Notes: generated by a model not told the origin, from the sequence alone. A stretch of DNA of 64,000 nt from Planomonospora sp. ID67723 (GCF_015711605.1 NZ_JABTEZ010000005.1:186001-250000), one strand, 5' to 3'; shown: positions 1 through 11,512, counted from the first letter of the stretch. Numbers and translations: made by a program.

Positions 1-1
1 C

Positions 2-751
<750 letters not shown>

Positions 752-929
752 GCGCAGGGCTGTGCGGCGAGGCGCCGGCGGGTGCTGTCGTGGATGGGTT
801 CGAGTCTTCCGCCGGGATGATGATTCGATTATCTCACCCTGGACAGTGACGGAACGTGCCCAACCGGTTTCGCGAAGTGGTCCGCAGGCCGTACTCTCCC
901 ATAGTGAACTAATGGGGGTTTTGTTACTC

Positions 930-3029
930 ATGGCTGACCCAACTGACACCCGCGACATCGGGCCGCGCGTCGGCTCGCCTCTGTGGACCTACCTGACGGT
1001 CGTCACTGTGCTGGGGATCGTCGCCCTGGTCGCGGCCCAGTGGTGGACCGACCTCGACGAGCTCGCGGGCCTCGTGCACTCGCCGTTGTTCTGGACCCTC
1101 ACCGTCCTGGTCGTGCTGGGCGAGCTCCGGCCGGTGATGCTCTCCTCGTCGATGGCGGTGGGGGGCACCTATCCGTCGACGATGTTCACCTTCGCGGCGC
1201 TCCTGCACTACGGGCTGCCGGTCGCCCTGCTGGTCCAGACGGTCGCCATCCTGATCAACGGGGCCGTCACCCGCAAGGCCCGGCACCGGGTGCTGTTCAA
1301 CCTGGCGCAGGTGACGCTGGCCTACGCGGCGGCCGGGATCGTTCTGGGGATGTTCGGGCACCGGCCGGCTCCGGCCTGGGTGCCCGTCGGGACCGACCTG
1401 CTCGCGATCGGGCTGGCCGGGTTCGCCTACTTCGTGGCCAGGGCGCTGCTGGTCTCCGGGGCGGTCGCGCTGCACGAGCGCCGCTCGATCCACCGGGTGA
1501 TCCGCACCACGATCGGCCACCAGAGCCTGGTCTACGCCGGGCTGCTGGGCCTGGCCCCGCTGGTCGTGGTGGTCATGAACCACTCCCCGGCGCTGGTGCC
1601 GCTGTTCGTCGCGCCGATGGCCGCGGTCTACTTCACCGCCACCCTGTCGGTCCGCCGCGACCACCAGGCGATGCACGACGGGCTCACCGGGCTGCCCAAC
1701 CGCAAGCTGCTCGTGCTCAGGACCGAGGAGGCGCTCGCCGAGGCGAGGGCGCGCGAGGGCGAGCGGGTCGGCCTGCTCCTGCTGGACCTCGACCGTTTCA
1801 AGGAGGTCAACGACACCCTCGGCCACCCGGTGGGCGACCGGCTGCTGCAGATGGTGGCGCACCGGCTCACCCACAGCGTGCGCCCGGGCGACGTGGTGGC
1901 CCGGCTCGGCGGCGACGAGTTCGCGGTGCTGCTCCCTTCGGTCAGGGACGCCGCCGCGGCGCGGGAGGTGGCCGCCCGGCTCCGGGTGGCGCTCACCGAA
2001 CCGGCCCGGCTGGAGGGTATGACCTTCGACCTGGACGCCTCGGTCGGCATCGCGCTCTACCCCGACCACGCGCCGGACTTCGAGATGCTGATGCAGCGCT
2101 CCGACGTGGCCATGTACCTGGCGAAGGAGGCCAGGAGCGGTGTCGAGCTCTACCTCGCCGACAAGGACCGCAACAGCCCGGAGCGGCTCAGCCTGCTGGG
2201 CGACCTGCGCCGGGCCATCGACCGCTCCGAGCTGAGGCTGCACTACCAGCCCAAACTCGACCTGGCGGCCGGGCAGGTGCGCGGAGTGGAGGCGCTGCTG
2301 CGCTGGCGCCACCCGGTCCGCGGCATGATCTCCCCGGGCGACTTCATCCCGCTGGCCGAGCAGTCCTACCTCATGCGCCAGCTCACCGAGTACGTCATCG
2401 ACGCGGCGCTGGAGCAGGCGGCGCACTGGTGGCACACCGGCCTGCACGAGCAGATCTCCGTCAACGTCTCGGCACGCGACCTTCTCGACTCCGCGCTGCC
2501 CGACCGCCTGGAGGCGGGGCTGGCGCGCTACCGGCTGCCCCCGAAGGCCATCCAGCTGGAGGTCACCGAGCGGATCCTGATGACCGACCAGGCCTACACC
2601 GCCGACGCCGTACGGGCGCTGGCCTCGCTGGGCGTGCCGCTCGCGCTGGACGACTTCGGCACCGGCTACTCGTCGCTGGTCCGCCTGCAGCGGCTCCCGG
2701 TCGCGGAGGTCAAGATCGACGCCTCGTTCGTGCGCCGGATCTGCGACTCCAGGGACGACGAGCGGATCGTGCGCTCCATCGTCGACCTGGTCCGCTCGCT
2801 GGGTCTGCGCTCGGTCGCCGAGGGAGTCGAGTCGGCCGAGGTGGCCGCGCGCCTGGAGGAGATGGGCTGCGACCTGGGCCAGGGCTGGTGGTTCGCGGAG
2901 GCGATGTCCGCCGTCGACGCCACCGCCTGGCTCCGCGAGCACCGGGAGCGGAACGGGCAGTGCCAGCCGAGGGTCACCTCCGCCTTCGACCTCCGCTCCA
3001 CCGAGATCCTCGACACCCAGACGGCCTAG
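930..3029 (+). CDS. Membrane GGDEF-EAL protein (c-di-GMP synthesis/breakdown)
   Basis: A 699-residue protein with about seven hydrophobic segments (residues about 15-230), then a GGDEF domain with intact GGDEF motif at residues 327-331, then an EAL domain with the EALLRW signature at 454, EVTERI and DDFGTGYSSL. Both catalytic signatures are intact, so it could make, degrade or do both with c-di-GMP at the membrane. The N-terminal segment resembles MASE-type membrane sensor regions, but the ligand cannot be read from sequence. Start: ATG at 930, with GGGG about 12 bases upstream; an in-frame ATG at 912 is the alternative. It is monocistronic between ligA and gatC. Confidence 0.9.
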   Translation: MADPTDTRDIGPRVGSPLWTYLTVVTVLGIVALVAAQWWTDLDELAGLVHSPLFWTLTVLVVLGELRPVMLSSSMAVGGTYPSTMFTFAALLHYGLPVALLVQTVAILINGAVTRKARHRVLFNLAQVTLAYAAAGIVLGMFGHRPAPAWVPVGTDLLAIGLAGFAYFVARALLVSGAVALHERRSIHRVIRTTIGHQSLVYAGLLGLAPLVVVVMNHSPALVPLFVAPMAAVYFTATLSVRRDHQAMHDGLTGLPNRKLLVLRTEEALAEARAREGERVGLLLLDLDRFKEVNDTLGHPVGDRLLQMVAHRLTHSVRPGDVVARLGGDEFAVLLPSVRDAAAAREVAARLRVALTEPARLEGMTFDLDASVGIALYPDHAPDFEMLMQRSDVAMYLAKEARSGVELYLADKDRNSPERLSLLGDLRRAIDRSELRLHYQPKLDLAAGQVRGVEALLRWRHPVRGMISPGDFIPLAEQSYLMRQLTEYVIDAALEQAAHWWHTGLHEQISVNVSARDLLDSALPDRLEAGLARYRLPPKAIQLEVTERILMTDQAYTADAVRALASLGVPLALDDFGTGYSSLVRLQRLPVAEVKIDASFVRRICDSRDDERIVRSIVDLVRSLGLRSVAEGVESAEVAARLEEMGCDLGQGWWFAEAMSAVDATAWLREHRERNGQCQPRVTSAFDLRSTEILDTQTA

Positions 3030-3056
3030 TGCCTCTCCGTCGCGGGCAGGCGCCGC

Positions 3057-3254
3057 TCAGCTCCAGGCCCGCATCAGGTCGTCGGGGCCGTATGCGGCGG
3101 CCAGGCCCGGGCGGGAGGCCCCGCTGCGCGAGATGGCGACCGGGGGCGTCGGCTCGTCGGTGAGGGCGGTCCGGTGCCGGGTCGGCGCGGCGAAGCCAAG
3201 GGCGTCGAAGGAGGCGTTCTCCCGCCACTTGACGGACCCGGGGGAGTGGAGCTT
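3057..3254 (-). pseudogene. Possible gene remnant without a start codon
   Basis: The 400 bases between the GGDEF-EAL gene and gatC hold a minus-strand open stretch with strongly G/C-biased third positions, ordinary amino-acid composition (for example [17 protein letters not shown] and AYGPDDLMRAWS) and a stop at 3057-3059. No ATG, GTG or TTG start is found in frame before the frame closes near 3380; the only Met is five residues from the end. The other frames here are Arg/Pro-rich shadows. I read it as the 3' end of a gene that lost its 5' part. The family is not recognised. Confidence 0.35.
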
Positions 3255-3429
3255 CTTCGCGGCCGGCCCGCGGTCGGCGGGAGGCTTCCGCGCCGTCGAC
3301 GGCGCGCCGTCACCGATCGGCGGTGTGCCTGTTCCGGGGCTTCCACGTGTGGATGAGTCAGGCCTGCCGGGTCGTGCGCCCTAGGATGACAGTGTCCAAT
3401 TGCCATTCACGAAACGGGTTCAACGACTC

Positions 3430-3729
3430 ATGTCCGCCATAACCCGCGACGAGGTCGCTCACCTCGCCCGGCTGTCCCGCCTGGCGCTGGCCGACGAGGA
3501 GCTCGACCACTTCGCCGCCCAGCTCGATGTGATCATCGGTGCGGTCGCCCGCGTCGCCGAGGTGGCGGCCGACGACATCCCGCCGTCCTCGCACGCGCTC
3601 CCGCTCACCAACGTCTACCGTCCCGACGAGGCGCGGCCCGGCCTCACACCGGAGCAGGCGCTGTCCGGTGCCCCGGCCGTCGAGGACGACCGCTTCCGCG
3701 TCCCGCGGATCCTCGGGGAGGAAGCATGA
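3430..3729 (+). CDS. gatC: Asp/Glu-tRNA amidotransferase subunit C
   Basis: A 99-residue GatC, the small subunit that wraps around GatA and stabilises the GatCAB complex, which amidates Glu-tRNA(Gln) (and Asp-tRNA(Asn) where needed). The N-terminus [17 protein letters not shown] and the region [19 protein letters not shown] are typical. The ATG at 3430 is chosen because it gives the normal family N-terminus (MSAITRDEV); an in-frame TTG at 3400 would add ten unrelated residues. No strong Shine-Dalgarno precedes it. The stop overlaps the gatA start (ATGA), so the two are translationally coupled. Confidence 0.95.
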   Translation: MSAITRDEVAHLARLSRLALADEELDHFAAQLDVIIGAVARVAEVAADDIPPSSHALPLTNVYRPDEARPGLTPEQALSGAPAVEDDRFRVPRILGEEA

Positions 3730-5216
3730 GCCTGATCCACAAGTCCGCCGCCGAGCTCGGCGCGCTGGTCGCGCGCGGTGAGGTCTCCGCCGTCGAGGTC
3801 GCCCAGGCCCACCTCGACCGGATCGCCGCCGTCGAGCCGAAGGTCAACGCCTTCCTGCACGTCGACGCCGAGACGACCCTCGCCCAGGCGCGCCGGGTCG
3901 ACGAGCGCCGGGCCGCGGGAGAGGAGCTCGGCCCGCTCGCCGGCGTGCCGATCGCGCACAAGGACGTCTTCACCACCGTCGACATGCCGACCACCGCCGG
4001 ATCCAAGATCCTCGAAGGCTGGCGTCCGCCGTACGACGCGACCGTGACCCGCCGGCTGCGCGAGGCCGGGCTGGTGATCCTCGGCAAGACCAACCTGGAC
4101 GAGTTCGCGATGGGTTCCTCCACCGAGAACTCGGCCTACGGCCCCACCCGCAACCCGTGGGACCTGTCCCGGATCCCGGGCGGCTCCTCGGGCGGCTCGT
4201 CCGCTGCGGTCGCGGCCTACCAGGCGCCGCTGTCCACCGGAACCGACACCGGCGGCTCGATCCGGCAGCCCGCTGCGGTCACCGGCATCGTCGGCATGAA
4301 GCCGACCTACGGAGGCTCCTCCCGCTACGGCCTGATCGCCTTCGCCAGCTCGCTCGACACGCCGGGGCCGTTCGCCCGCGACGTGATGGACGCCGCTCTG
4401 CTGCACGAGGCGTTCTCCGGGCACGACGCCCTGGACTCCACCTCCATCGACGCCCCGGTGCCGAGCGTCGTCGAGGCGGCCCGCCAGGGTGACGTGGCGG
4501 GGCTGCGCATCGGCGTGGTCAAGGAGTTCGGCGGCGAGGGCTACCAGGCGGGCGTGCTCGCCCGGTTCCACGAGACCGTGGAACTGCTGGAGACCCTGGG
4601 CGCCAAGGTGGTCGAGGTCTCCTGCCCGTCGTTCACCACGGCGCTGCCGGCCTACTACCTGATCGCCCCGTCGGAGTGCTCGTCCAACCTGGCCCGCTTC
4701 GACGCGATGCGGTACGGCCTGCGCGTCGGCGACGACGGCACCCGCTCGGCCGAGGAGGTCATGGCGCTGACCCGGGCCGCGGGTTTCGGCCCCGAGGTCA
4801 AGCGGCGCATCATCCTGGGCACCTACGCGCTGTCCAGCGGCTACTACGACGCCTACTACGGCCAGGCGCAGAAGGTCCGCACGCTGATCGCCCGCGACTT
4901 CCAGGCGGCCTTCCAGCAGGTGGACGTGCTCATCTCGCCGACCACGCCGACCACCGCGTTCCCGATCGGCGAGCGTGCCGACGACCCCATGGCGATGTAC
5001 CTCGCCGACCTGTGCACGATCCCGAGCAACCTCGCGGGCAACGCGGCCATCTCGGTCCCGTGCGGCCTGGCCGACGAGGACGGCCTCCCGGTCGGCCTGC
5101 AGATCATGGCCCCGGTGCTGGGCGACGACCGCTGCTACCGGGTCGGCGCCGCGGTGGAGCGGGCGCTGGCGGACCGCTGGGGCGGCGGCCTGCTGGCCAA
5201 GGCCCCGGCGCTGTAG
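3726..5216 (+). CDS. gatA: Glutamyl-tRNA(Gln) amidotransferase subunit A
   Basis: A 496-residue amidase-signature enzyme that releases ammonia from glutamine for transfer to mischarged Glu-tRNA(Gln). The catalytic Ser-cisSer-Lys triad is visible: Lys79 (IAHKDVF), Ser154 (PGGSSGGSS) and the nucleophile Ser178 ([11 protein letters not shown]), the same spacing as in characterised GatA. Length is normal. It overlaps gatC by four bases. gatB does not follow directly: two unrelated genes (5312-6999) stand between, yet all run in the same direction. Confidence 0.97.
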   Translation: MSLIHKSAAELGALVARGEVSAVEVAQAHLDRIAAVEPKVNAFLHVDAETTLAQARRVDERRAAGEELGPLAGVPIAHKDVFTTVDMPTTAGSKILEGWRPPYDATVTRRLREAGLVILGKTNLDEFAMGSSTENSAYGPTRNPWDLSRIPGGSSGGSSAAVAAYQAPLSTGTDTGGSIRQPAAVTGIVGMKPTYGGSSRYGLIAFASSLDTPGPFARDVMDAALLHEAFSGHDALDSTSIDAPVPSVVEAARQGDVAGLRIGVVKEFGGEGYQAGVLARFHETVELLETLGAKVVEVSCPSFTTALPAYYLIAPSECSSNLARFDAMRYGLRVGDDGTRSAEEVMALTRAAGFGPEVKRRIILGTYALSSGYYDAYYGQAQKVRTLIARDFQAAFQQVDVLISPTTPTTAFPIGERADDPMAMYLADLCTIPSNLAGNAAISVPCGLADEDGLPVGLQIMAPVLGDDRCYRVGAAVERALADRWGGGLLAKAPAL

Positions 5217-5311
5217 GCGCGTTCGGGGCACGAGGCGGCCACAACGCAGGCACGGCAGGATCGATGAAGGATCGGTGAGGGACCGGTGAGGCGGAGAGGA
5301 GGCACGGCGGC

Positions 5312-6400
5312 GTGATCACCAGGATCGAGATCGACGGGTTCAAGTCGTTTCTGAACTTCGAGCTCGACGTGCCGCCCTTCCTCGCGCTGGTCGGCCCCAA
5401 CTCCAGCGGCAAGTCGAACCTGTTCGACGCCCTCGGGTTCGCCGCCGACGAGATCGGCGGCTCCGGCGGGCTGCTCGGCGCGCGCAGGGGAGCCCCGCAC
5501 GAGCAGTTCCACCGGGCTGCGGAGGGGGAGCCGGTGCCCGCCTTCACTGTCTCGGTGGAGGCGCTGGTCGCCCCGGAACCCGGCGCGCTGCTGCCGGTCC
5601 GGTTCGACACCGGCGCGGAGATGGTGCTGCGGATCCCGCGCTCCACCGCGCCGGTCGTCAGCCACGTGGCCCGGCGGCTCCCCGAGGAGCTGCTGGAGCT
5701 CATCGTCGTCGACCCGGACCCGAAGGGCACGCCCGGCCGCACGATCGCCGCCTGGCGCAGGTACGCCCCCGTGCCGCACGTCATGCGCGGGCGGTGCTCC
5801 GCGGCCGACCGGGGACCGCTCACCGCCGACGGCGGGAACCTCGCCGCGGTGCTCGGGCGCATGGCCGGGACGGCGGCCATGGCCGACCTGGTGGCCGACC
5901 TCGCCGCGCTGGTCCCCGACGCGGCCGCGCTGACGCCCAGGCTCGACCGGGGGCAGTGCTCCTTCGATCTGGTCCTGGACGGCCAGGGTGCGGTACCGGC
6001 CGCGCTGCTGTCGGACGGGACCCTGAAGGTGCTCGGGCTGCTGGCCGCGCTGCACGACCCGGACCACCCGGTCACCCTGCTGGTGGAGGAGATCGAGAAC
6101 GGCGTGCACCCGGGCCGGCTGGGCGAGCTGCTCCGGCGGATCCGGCGGCTGGTCGCCGTGCCCGGCGGGGCCGGGCCGTACCGGCAGGTGATCCTGACCA
6201 GCCACTCGCCGGTGGTGGTCGCCGAGCTCTACCGGACCGATCCGGACGCCCTGACCTTCCTGGACGCCGTGGTCCGCGTCGATCCCGAGTGCGACCGGAT
6301 GTCGCGGGTGACGGTGGCCAAGCCGGTCCAGCCGGACGGCGAGCCGGGCACGTTCGTCTCGCCCCGGCAGGTTCGCCGATACCTCGGCGCGGCGGCATGA
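5312..6400 (+). CDS. AAA ATPase, RecF/OLD-like, between gatA and gatB
   Basis: A 362-residue ATP-binding protein of the SMC/RecF/OLD-like group. Walker [10 protein letters not shown] is at residues 28-36 (Lys34); a Walker B-like segment [13 protein letters not shown] is at about 256-268 with two acidic residues; a switch His lies in [10 protein letters not shown] (His298). The N-terminus IEIDGFKSF is typical of single-gene AAA_21/AAA_15 ATPases. The GTG start has GAGAGGAGG upstream. It overlaps the next gene by four bases (ATGA). ATPases of this type paired with a small Toprim-like partner are often anti-phage or DNA-maintenance modules; that role is inference here. It has no evident link with GatCAB. 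Confidence 0.85.
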   Translation: MITRIEIDGFKSFLNFELDVPPFLALVGPNSSGKSNLFDALGFAADEIGGSGGLLGARRGAPHEQFHRAAEGEPVPAFTVSVEALVAPEPGALLPVRFDTGAEMVLRIPRSTAPVVSHVARRLPEELLELIVVDPDPKGTPGRTIAAWRRYAPVPHVMRGRCSAADRGPLTADGGNLAAVLGRMAGTAAMADLVADLAALVPDAAALTPRLDRGQCSFDLVLDGQGAVPAALLSDGTLKVLGLLAALHDPDHPVTLLVEEIENGVHPGRLGELLRRIRRLVAVPGGAGPYRQVILTSHSPVVVAELYRTDPDALTFLDAVVRVDPECDRMSRVTVAKPVQPDGEPGTFVSPRQVRRYLGAAA

Positions 6401-6999
6401 ACCGCCCACTGGTCCCGGGACTCGTCGCGGAGGGGGAGGCCGACGAGGGCTTCCTCGGCGTGCTGGTCTCCCGGCAGCTCCGCGAGCTGGTGCGGGCCTC
6501 GCCGTACGTGGTGGACGTGGGGGCCGCGAGGATCGTCACCTGCGATCGCGACCAGATCGTCACGGCGCTGGAGGAGCTCGCGGCCGACTGCCATCTGATC
6601 TTCGCGAGAGACCACGGCAGGGCGCACACGAAGGAGCACGGCCGGGGGCACGCCCGGGAACGCGCCCGGGCCGACGGCGTGCGCTACCACTCGAACTACC
6701 TGGTTCCGGTGGTCGGCCTGGGCGACACCGAGGCCTGGCCGCTGGCCGACCCGGCGGTGTGGGCGGGGCTGGCCGGCAGCGACCTCGCCGGGCTGCCCGC
6801 CCTGCCCGGCGACGTCGAACGGGTCGTCTACCCCAGGGAGGTCCTGGCCGCGACCGTCCCCCGACGGGGCAAGCCGGTCTCCGACTACTTCGAATACATC
6901 GCACGAAACATCGACCTCGCCGTTCTGGCCCAGGTTCCCGGTTACGCGGACTGGGTCGCCGAGACGAGGACCGCATTGAAGGGACTTGGTTACCTGTGA
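6397..6999 (+). CDS. Toprim/DUF4276-like partner of the AAA ATPase
   Basis: A 200-residue protein whose start overlaps the ATPase stop. The N-terminus has an acidic loop EGEADEGF (residues 12-19), as in the first Toprim motif; a second acidic site may be FARDHG (Asp72). The segment [14 protein letters not shown] (110-122) resembles the E-x-EAWLLAD signature of DUF4276/RloB-like proteins that accompany ATPases. A basic, His-rich loop ([16 protein letters not shown], residues 77-92) lies between. I infer a nuclease-like effector working with the upstream ATPase; catalysis is not proven. Its stop overlaps the gatB GTG start. Confidence 0.7.
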   Translation: MNRPLVPGLVAEGEADEGFLGVLVSRQLRELVRASPYVVDVGAARIVTCDRDQIVTALEELAADCHLIFARDHGRAHTKEHGRGHARERARADGVRYHSNYLVPVVGLGDTEAWPLADPAVWAGLAGSDLAGLPALPGDVERVVYPREVLAATVPRRGKPVSDYFEYIARNIDLAVLAQVPGYADWVAETRTALKGLGYL

Positions 7000-8501
7000 G
7001 CACCCATACGCTCATGCCGTACGACGAGGCGCTGGAGCGCTTCGAGCCGGTGCTGGGCCTGGAGACGCACGTCGAGCTGGGCACGGCCTCGAAGATGTTC
7101 TGCGGCTGCCCGACCGCGTTCGGCGCCGCGCCGAACACCCAGGTCTGCCCGGTCTGCCTGGCGCTTCCCGGTTCGCTGCCGACGGCCAACGCCGCCGCGA
7201 TCGAGTCCACCATCCGGATCGGCCTGGCGCTGAACTGCTCGATCGCCGAGTGGTGCCGCTTCGCCCGGAAGAACTACTTCTATCCGGACATGCCGAAGAA
7301 CTACCAGATCAGCCAGTACGACGAGCCGCTCTGCTTCGACGGCTACCTCGACGTCGAGGTGGACGGCAAGACCGTGCGGATCGAGATCGAGCGGGTCCAC
7401 CTGGAGGAGGACACCGGCAAGTCCACCCACATGGGCGGCGCCACCGGCCGCATCCACGGCGCCGACTACTCGATCGTCGACTACAACCGCGCGGGCATCC
7501 CGCTGGTGGAGATCGTCACCAAGCCGATCCCCGGCACCGACCGGCTCGCCCCCGAGGTCGCCCGCGCCTACGCCACCGAGCTGCGCGAGGTCATGCGCGC
7601 CCTCGGCGTCTCCGACGTGCGCATGGAGGAGGGCTCCATGCGGTGCGACGTCAACGTCTCCCTCATGCCGCGCGGCTCCTCCGAATGGGGCACCCGGACC
7701 GAGACCAAGAACGTCAACTCGCTGCGCAGCGTCGAGCGGGCGGTCCGCAGCGAGATCGAGCGGCAGGCCGCGATCCTCGCCGACGGCGGCCGGATCATCC
7801 AGGAGACCCGCCACTTCCACGAGGACACCGGTTCCACGACCTCGGGCCGGTCCAAGGAGGAGGCGCAGGACTACCGCTACTTCCCCGAGCCCGACCTGGT
7901 GCCGATCGCGCCGGACCCCGCCTGGGTGGCCTCGCTGAAGGCGGCCCTGCCCGAGCTGCCGCGGGTCAGGCGCAAGCGGCTGCAGCAGGAGTGGGGCGTC
8001 TCCGACCTGGACATGGAGGCCATGCACAACGCCGACGCCATCGACCTCGTCGAGGCGACGGTGGCCGCGGGGGCCCCGCCCGCGGACGCCCGCAAGTGGT
8101 GGATGGGCGAGCTGGCCCGACGGGCCAACGAGGCCGGCGTCCCGCTGAGCGCCCTGCAGATCACCCCCGACCAGATCGCCCGGGTGTGCGCGATGGTCGC
8201 CGGGGGCGCGCTCAACGACAAGCTGGCCCGCCAGGTGCTGGAGGGCGTGCTGAACGGTGAGGGCTCGCCGGACGAGGTGGTCTCCGCCCGCGGCCTGCAG
8301 ATCGTCAACGACGAGGGCGAACTCTCGGCCATCATCGACCAGGTCCTGGCCGACAACGCCGACGCGGCGGAGAAGGTGCGCGGCGGCAAGATCGCCGCGG
8401 TGGGCGCGCTGGTCGGCGGCGTCATGAAGGCCAGCCGGGGCAAGGCCGACGCGGGCCGGGCCCGCGAGCTCATCCTGCAGAAGCTCGGCGTCTCGGAGTG
8501 A
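6996..8501 (+). CDS. gatB: Glutamyl-tRNA(Gln) amidotransferase subunit B
   Basis: A 501-residue GatB, the tRNA-binding kinase subunit that phosphorylates the misacylated glutamyl group before amidation. Family signatures: [44 protein letters not shown], the [10 protein letters not shown] segment and a C-terminal YqeY/GatB tail domain ([14 protein letters not shown] to [19 protein letters not shown]). The GTG at 6996 overlaps the previous stop and has GAAGGGA about 12 bases upstream; ATG at 7014 is a possible alternative start. It shows that the inserted ATPase pair is co-directional and probably co-transcribed with gatCAB. Confidence 0.97.
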   Translation: MSTHTLMPYDEALERFEPVLGLETHVELGTASKMFCGCPTAFGAAPNTQVCPVCLALPGSLPTANAAAIESTIRIGLALNCSIAEWCRFARKNYFYPDMPKNYQISQYDEPLCFDGYLDVEVDGKTVRIEIERVHLEEDTGKSTHMGGATGRIHGADYSIVDYNRAGIPLVEIVTKPIPGTDRLAPEVARAYATELREVMRALGVSDVRMEEGSMRCDVNVSLMPRGSSEWGTRTETKNVNSLRSVERAVRSEIERQAAILADGGRIIQETRHFHEDTGSTTSGRSKEEAQDYRYFPEPDLVPIAPDPAWVASLKAALPELPRVRRKRLQQEWGVSDLDMEAMHNADAIDLVEATVAAGAPPADARKWWMGELARRANEAGVPLSALQITPDQIARVCAMVAGGALNDKLARQVLEGVLNGEGSPDEVVSARGLQIVNDEGELSAIIDQVLADNADAAEKVRGGKIAAVGALVGGVMKASRGKADAGRARELILQKLGVSE

Positions 8502-8532
8502 ACCGCGGAGCCTGACGGCCCCGACGGCCCCC

Positions 8533-8563
8533 GGGCCCCGCCGATCGCCGATCTGCGGGGCCC
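8533..8563 (+). terminator. Hairpin terminator after gatB
   Basis: Perfect 9-bp stem GGGCCCCGC / GCGGGGCCC with a 13-base loop, 32 bases after the gatB stop. It has no T-tract, as is common in high-GC actinomycetes. Confidence 0.65.
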
Positions 8564-8643
8564 GCGCGTTCCCGGGCTCGGGCGTGCCCGGGGCGGGGAA
8601 ATGATGTCGCCCCGGCGCGCGGCGGGGCCGTACCGTCGCCCAT

Positions 8644-9306
8644 ATGAAGCTGCTCTCCGTCAACATCGGCAAGCCCCGGCCCAATCCGTGGAAGAACCTC
8701 GGCGAGACGGGAATCGACAAGCGCCCCGTCGACGGCCCGGTCGCCGTTCGCGACCCCGGCCCCAAGGGCACCGGTGCGGTCGGCCTGGCGGGCGACCGCG
8801 TCTACGACGTGAGACACCACGGCGGATCGGACCAGGCCGTCTACGCCTACGCCCGCGAGGACCTCGACGGATGGGAGCGCGAGCTGGGCAGGCCGCTGCC
8901 GAACGGCTCCTTCGGGGAGAACCTCACGACCAGCGGCCTCGACGTCAACGCCGCCCTGATCGGCGAGCGCTGGCGCCTCGGGCACGACGTGGTCCTGGAG
9001 GTGTCGTGCCCGCGGATCCCCTGCGGGACGTTCCAGGGCTGGCTGGAGACCGAGGGGTGGATCAAACGGTTCACCCGGGCGGCGCTGCCGGGCGCGTATC
9101 TGCGCGTGATCGAGCCGGGGGACGTCCGCGCCGCAGACCCGGTCGAGGTCGTGCACCGGCCCGGTCACGACGTGACCGTCGCGCTCGCCTTCCGCGCGCT
9201 GACCCTCGAACCGGATCTGCTGCCGCGGCTGCTCGTCGCCGACGCGCTGCCGGCGGCGGACCTGGAGCAGATCCGCAGACGAATCTCCGTCAACTACCGG
9301 GAATGA
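8644..9306 (+). CDS. MOSC domain protein (YiiM-like)
   Basis: A 220-residue MOSC protein, the beta-barrel fold related to the C-terminal domain of molybdenum-cofactor sulfurases. Signatures: GLAGDRVYDVRHHGGSDQAVYAY, PNGSFGENLTTSGLD and the conserved cysteine in SCPRIPCGTF (Cys122/Cys127). YiiM-type proteins are linked to molybdenum-cofactor-dependent reduction of N-hydroxylated compounds; the substrate here is unknown. The ATG at 8644 gives the family N-terminus (MKLLSVNIGKP). It is monocistronic, between the gatB terminator and the convergent tct operon. Confidence 0.88.
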   Translation: MKLLSVNIGKPRPNPWKNLGETGIDKRPVDGPVAVRDPGPKGTGAVGLAGDRVYDVRHHGGSDQAVYAYAREDLDGWERELGRPLPNGSFGENLTTSGLDVNAALIGERWRLGHDVVLEVSCPRIPCGTFQGWLETEGWIKRFTRAALPGAYLRVIEPGDVRAADPVEVVHRPGHDVTVALAFRALTLEPDLLPRLLVADALPAADLEQIRRRISVNYRE

Positions 9307-9395
9307 TTGTTCCCGCAAGTGGCCGCCCGCCTCGGACACGCACTCCGGATACGCCGCGATCAGCGGGGAGACGCCGTCCCGGAGGCCGGCTCACG

Positions 9396-10895
9396 TCACC
9401 CGCTCCCGGAGCGGCGCACGGCCAGCTTCCTGACCAGCGGGGCGAGCAGGGCCAGCAGCGCGAGCCCCAGCAGGGTCGCCGCGATCGGGCTGCGCACCAG
9501 GACCGCGGCGTCGCCCGCGCCGATGGCCAGGGCCCGGCGGAGCTGGATCTCCGCCATCGGACCGAGGATCATGCCGATCACCGCGGGTGCGACCGGCAGC
9601 CCGAAGCGGCGCATCGCGAAGCCGAGCAGGCCCAGGAGGTAGAGCACGACCAGGTCGATCCAGGAGGCGTTCAGGGCGTAGACGCCCAGCGCGGCGAAGA
9701 GCACGATCCCGGCGTAGAGGTAGGGCCGGGGGACGTGCAGCACCCTCGCCCAGAGCGGCGCCAGCGGCAGGTTGAGCACCAGCAGCATGAGGTTGCCCAG
9801 GAACAGCGAGGCGATCATGCCCCAGACCAGGGCCGGGTTGTGGTCGAAGAGCTGGGGGCCGGGCTGCAGGCCGTACTGCTGGAAGGCGGCCAGCAGGATC
9901 GCCGCCGTCGCCGAGGTCGGCAGACCCAGGGTGAGCAGCGGGACCAGGGTGCCCGCGGCCGAGGCGTTGTTGGCCGCCTCCGGGCCCGCGACGCCCTCGA
10001 TCGCGCCCTTGCCGTACTCCTCGCGGGCGATCCCGCGCGCCAGGCGCTTCTCGATCGAGTAGGACAGGAACGTCGGGATCTCCGCGCCGCCGCCGGGCAA
10101 CGCGCCGAACGGGAAGCCCAGCGCGGTCCCGCGCAGCCACGGCCGCCACGACCGGGACCAGTCGGAGCGGCCCAGGAACGCCCGGCCGACCGGGATGATC
10201 TGGGGCTCGTCGTGCCTCAGCCGGGAGGAGACGTAGAGTGCCTCGCCCAGGGCGAACAGGCCGACCGCGACGACCACCACCTCGACGCCGCCGAGCAGTT
10301 CGGGGATGCCCAGGGTCAGGCGGGCCTGCCCGGTCTGCTCGTCGATGCCGATCAGGCCGATGACCAGGCCGAAGCCCAGCGAGGCCAGGCCGCGCACCAC
10401 CGAGCGGGACAGCACGGAGGAGACCGCGGTGAACGCCAGCACGGCCAGCGCGAAGTAGTCCTCGGGACCGAAGGAGATCGCGAACTCCACGACCAGGGGC
10501 GCCGCGACCACCAGCAGCGCGGTGGCGATCGTGCCGGCGACGAACGACCCGATCGCCGCCGTGGCCAGCGCCTGGGCGGCCCGGCCGCGCCTGGCCATCT
10601 TGTTGCCCTCCAGCGCGGTGATCATCGAGGAGCTCTCGCCGGGCGTGTTGAGCAGGATGGAGGTCGTGGACCCGCCGTACATGCCGCCGTAGTAGATCCC
10701 GGCGAACATGATGAACGCGCTGGCCGGCGGGACGCTGAAGGTGACCGGCAGCAGCAGGGCCACGGTCATGGCCGGGCCGATGCCGGGCAGCACGCCCACC
10801 AGCGTGCCCAGGGTGACCCCGACCAGGGCGTAGAGCAGGTTGACCGGGGTCAGCGCGGTGGCGAACCCGTCCAGGAGCAACTGCAGAGACTCCAC
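9396..10895 (-). CDS. tctA: Tripartite tricarboxylate transporter, large membrane subunit
   Basis: A 499-residue TctA-family permease with about 11-12 membrane segments. The N-terminal signature [28 protein letters not shown] and the second Pro/Gly-rich signature ([15 protein letters not shown]) are typical. It carries a carboxylate such as citrate or tartrate across the membrane by ion symport with TctB, using substrate delivered by TctC. Its GTG start shares one base with the tctB stop (TAGTG), so tctC-tctB-tctA form a coupled operon read right to left. The true substrate cannot be told from sequence. Confidence 0.92.
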   Translation of the reverse strand: MESLQLLLDGFATALTPVNLLYALVGVTLGTLVGVLPGIGPAMTVALLLPVTFSVPPASAFIMFAGIYYGGMYGGSTTSILLNTPGESSSMITALEGNKMARRGRAAQALATAAIGSFVAGTIATALLVVAAPLVVEFAISFGPEDYFALAVLAFTAVSSVLSRSVVRGLASLGFGLVIGLIGIDEQTGQARLTLGIPELLGGVEVVVVAVGLFALGEALYVSSRLRHDEPQIIPVGRAFLGRSDWSRSWRPWLRGTALGFPFGALPGGGAEIPTFLSYSIEKRLARGIAREEYGKGAIEGVAGPEAANNASAAGTLVPLLTLGLPTSATAAILLAAFQQYGLQPGPQLFDHNPALVWGMIASLFLGNLMLLVLNLPLAPLWARVLHVPRPYLYAGIVLFAALGVYALNASWIDLVVLYLLGLLGFAMRRFGLPVAPAVIGMILGPMAEIQLRRALAIGAGDAAVLVRSPIAATLLGLALLALLAPLVRKLAVRRSGSG

Positions 10896-11512
10896 TAGAT
10901 CACTCCTGAGAGCAGCCCGGCGGGCAGCGTCACGCCCAGTCCCTTGACGAAGGCCAGGTAGGAGAGGGTGGAAAGGACGACGGCGATGGCACCCGCGCGC
11001 AACCGGCGGGTGGCCCCGAGCGTCACCGAGAGGCCGAAGAACAGCAGCGCGCCCGCGATGATCCAGCCGAGCAGGTCGACCAGGCCCGCGAAGGCCAGGA
11101 AGATCACACTGACCAGGGCCACCGTCTTCCAATCGGTCCGGGCGCCGGCGTCGACGTCCTCGCCCTCCTCCGGGTCGCCGTGACCGCCCCGCAGGACGTC
11201 CGCCACGTAGAACACCCCGATCAGCAGCAGCGCCGAGCCGACGATGATCGGGAAGAACCGCGGGCCGAGCCCGATCCCGGAGCCCGCGGCGGTGACGTCC
11301 GCGGTGCCCGCGAGCACGAACACGCCCAGGCCCAGGACGACCAGTGCCAGCGCCAGCTCGGGACGGCGCCACCCCCGTCCGGGGGGTCCGTCCGGGGCAG
11401 GGCCCGGCACGCCGGGCGGAGACGAGGTCGCTGCCGGTACGGCGGGCCCGCCCGCGGCGCCCTCCGGCGCCCCGGTGCCGCGGCCCGCCTCCGGCTCTTC
11501 GTGAGCGGACAT
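10895..11512 (-). CDS. tctB: Tripartite tricarboxylate transporter, small membrane subunit
   Basis: A 205-residue TctB-family protein with a Pro/Gly/Ala-rich cytoplasmic N-terminal extension (residues 1-48), then four hydrophobic segments ([57 protein letters not shown] and [21 protein letters not shown]). TctB is the small partner of TctA. The ATG overlaps the tctC stop by one base (TGATG) and its own stop overlaps the tctA start. The long disordered N-terminus is unusual for TctB but common as an extension in actinomycete membrane proteins. Confidence 0.85.
   Translation of the reverse strand: MSAHEEPEAGRGTGAPEGAAGGPAVPAATSSPPGVPGPAPDGPPGRGWRRPELALALVVLGLGVFVLAGTADVTAAGSGIGLGPRFFPIIVGSALLLIGVFYVADVLRGGHGDPEEGEDVDAGARTDWKTVALVSVIFLAFAGLVDLLGWIIAGALLFFGLSVTLGATRRLRAGAIAVVLSTLSYLAFVKGLGVTLPAGLLSGVI

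Noticed and set aside
924-2942. Very long minus-strand open frame (672 codons) over the first GGDEF-EAL gene
   Set aside because: Antisense shadow: extreme Arg/Gly/Gln/His composition, while the plus strand carries clear GGDEF and EAL motifs.
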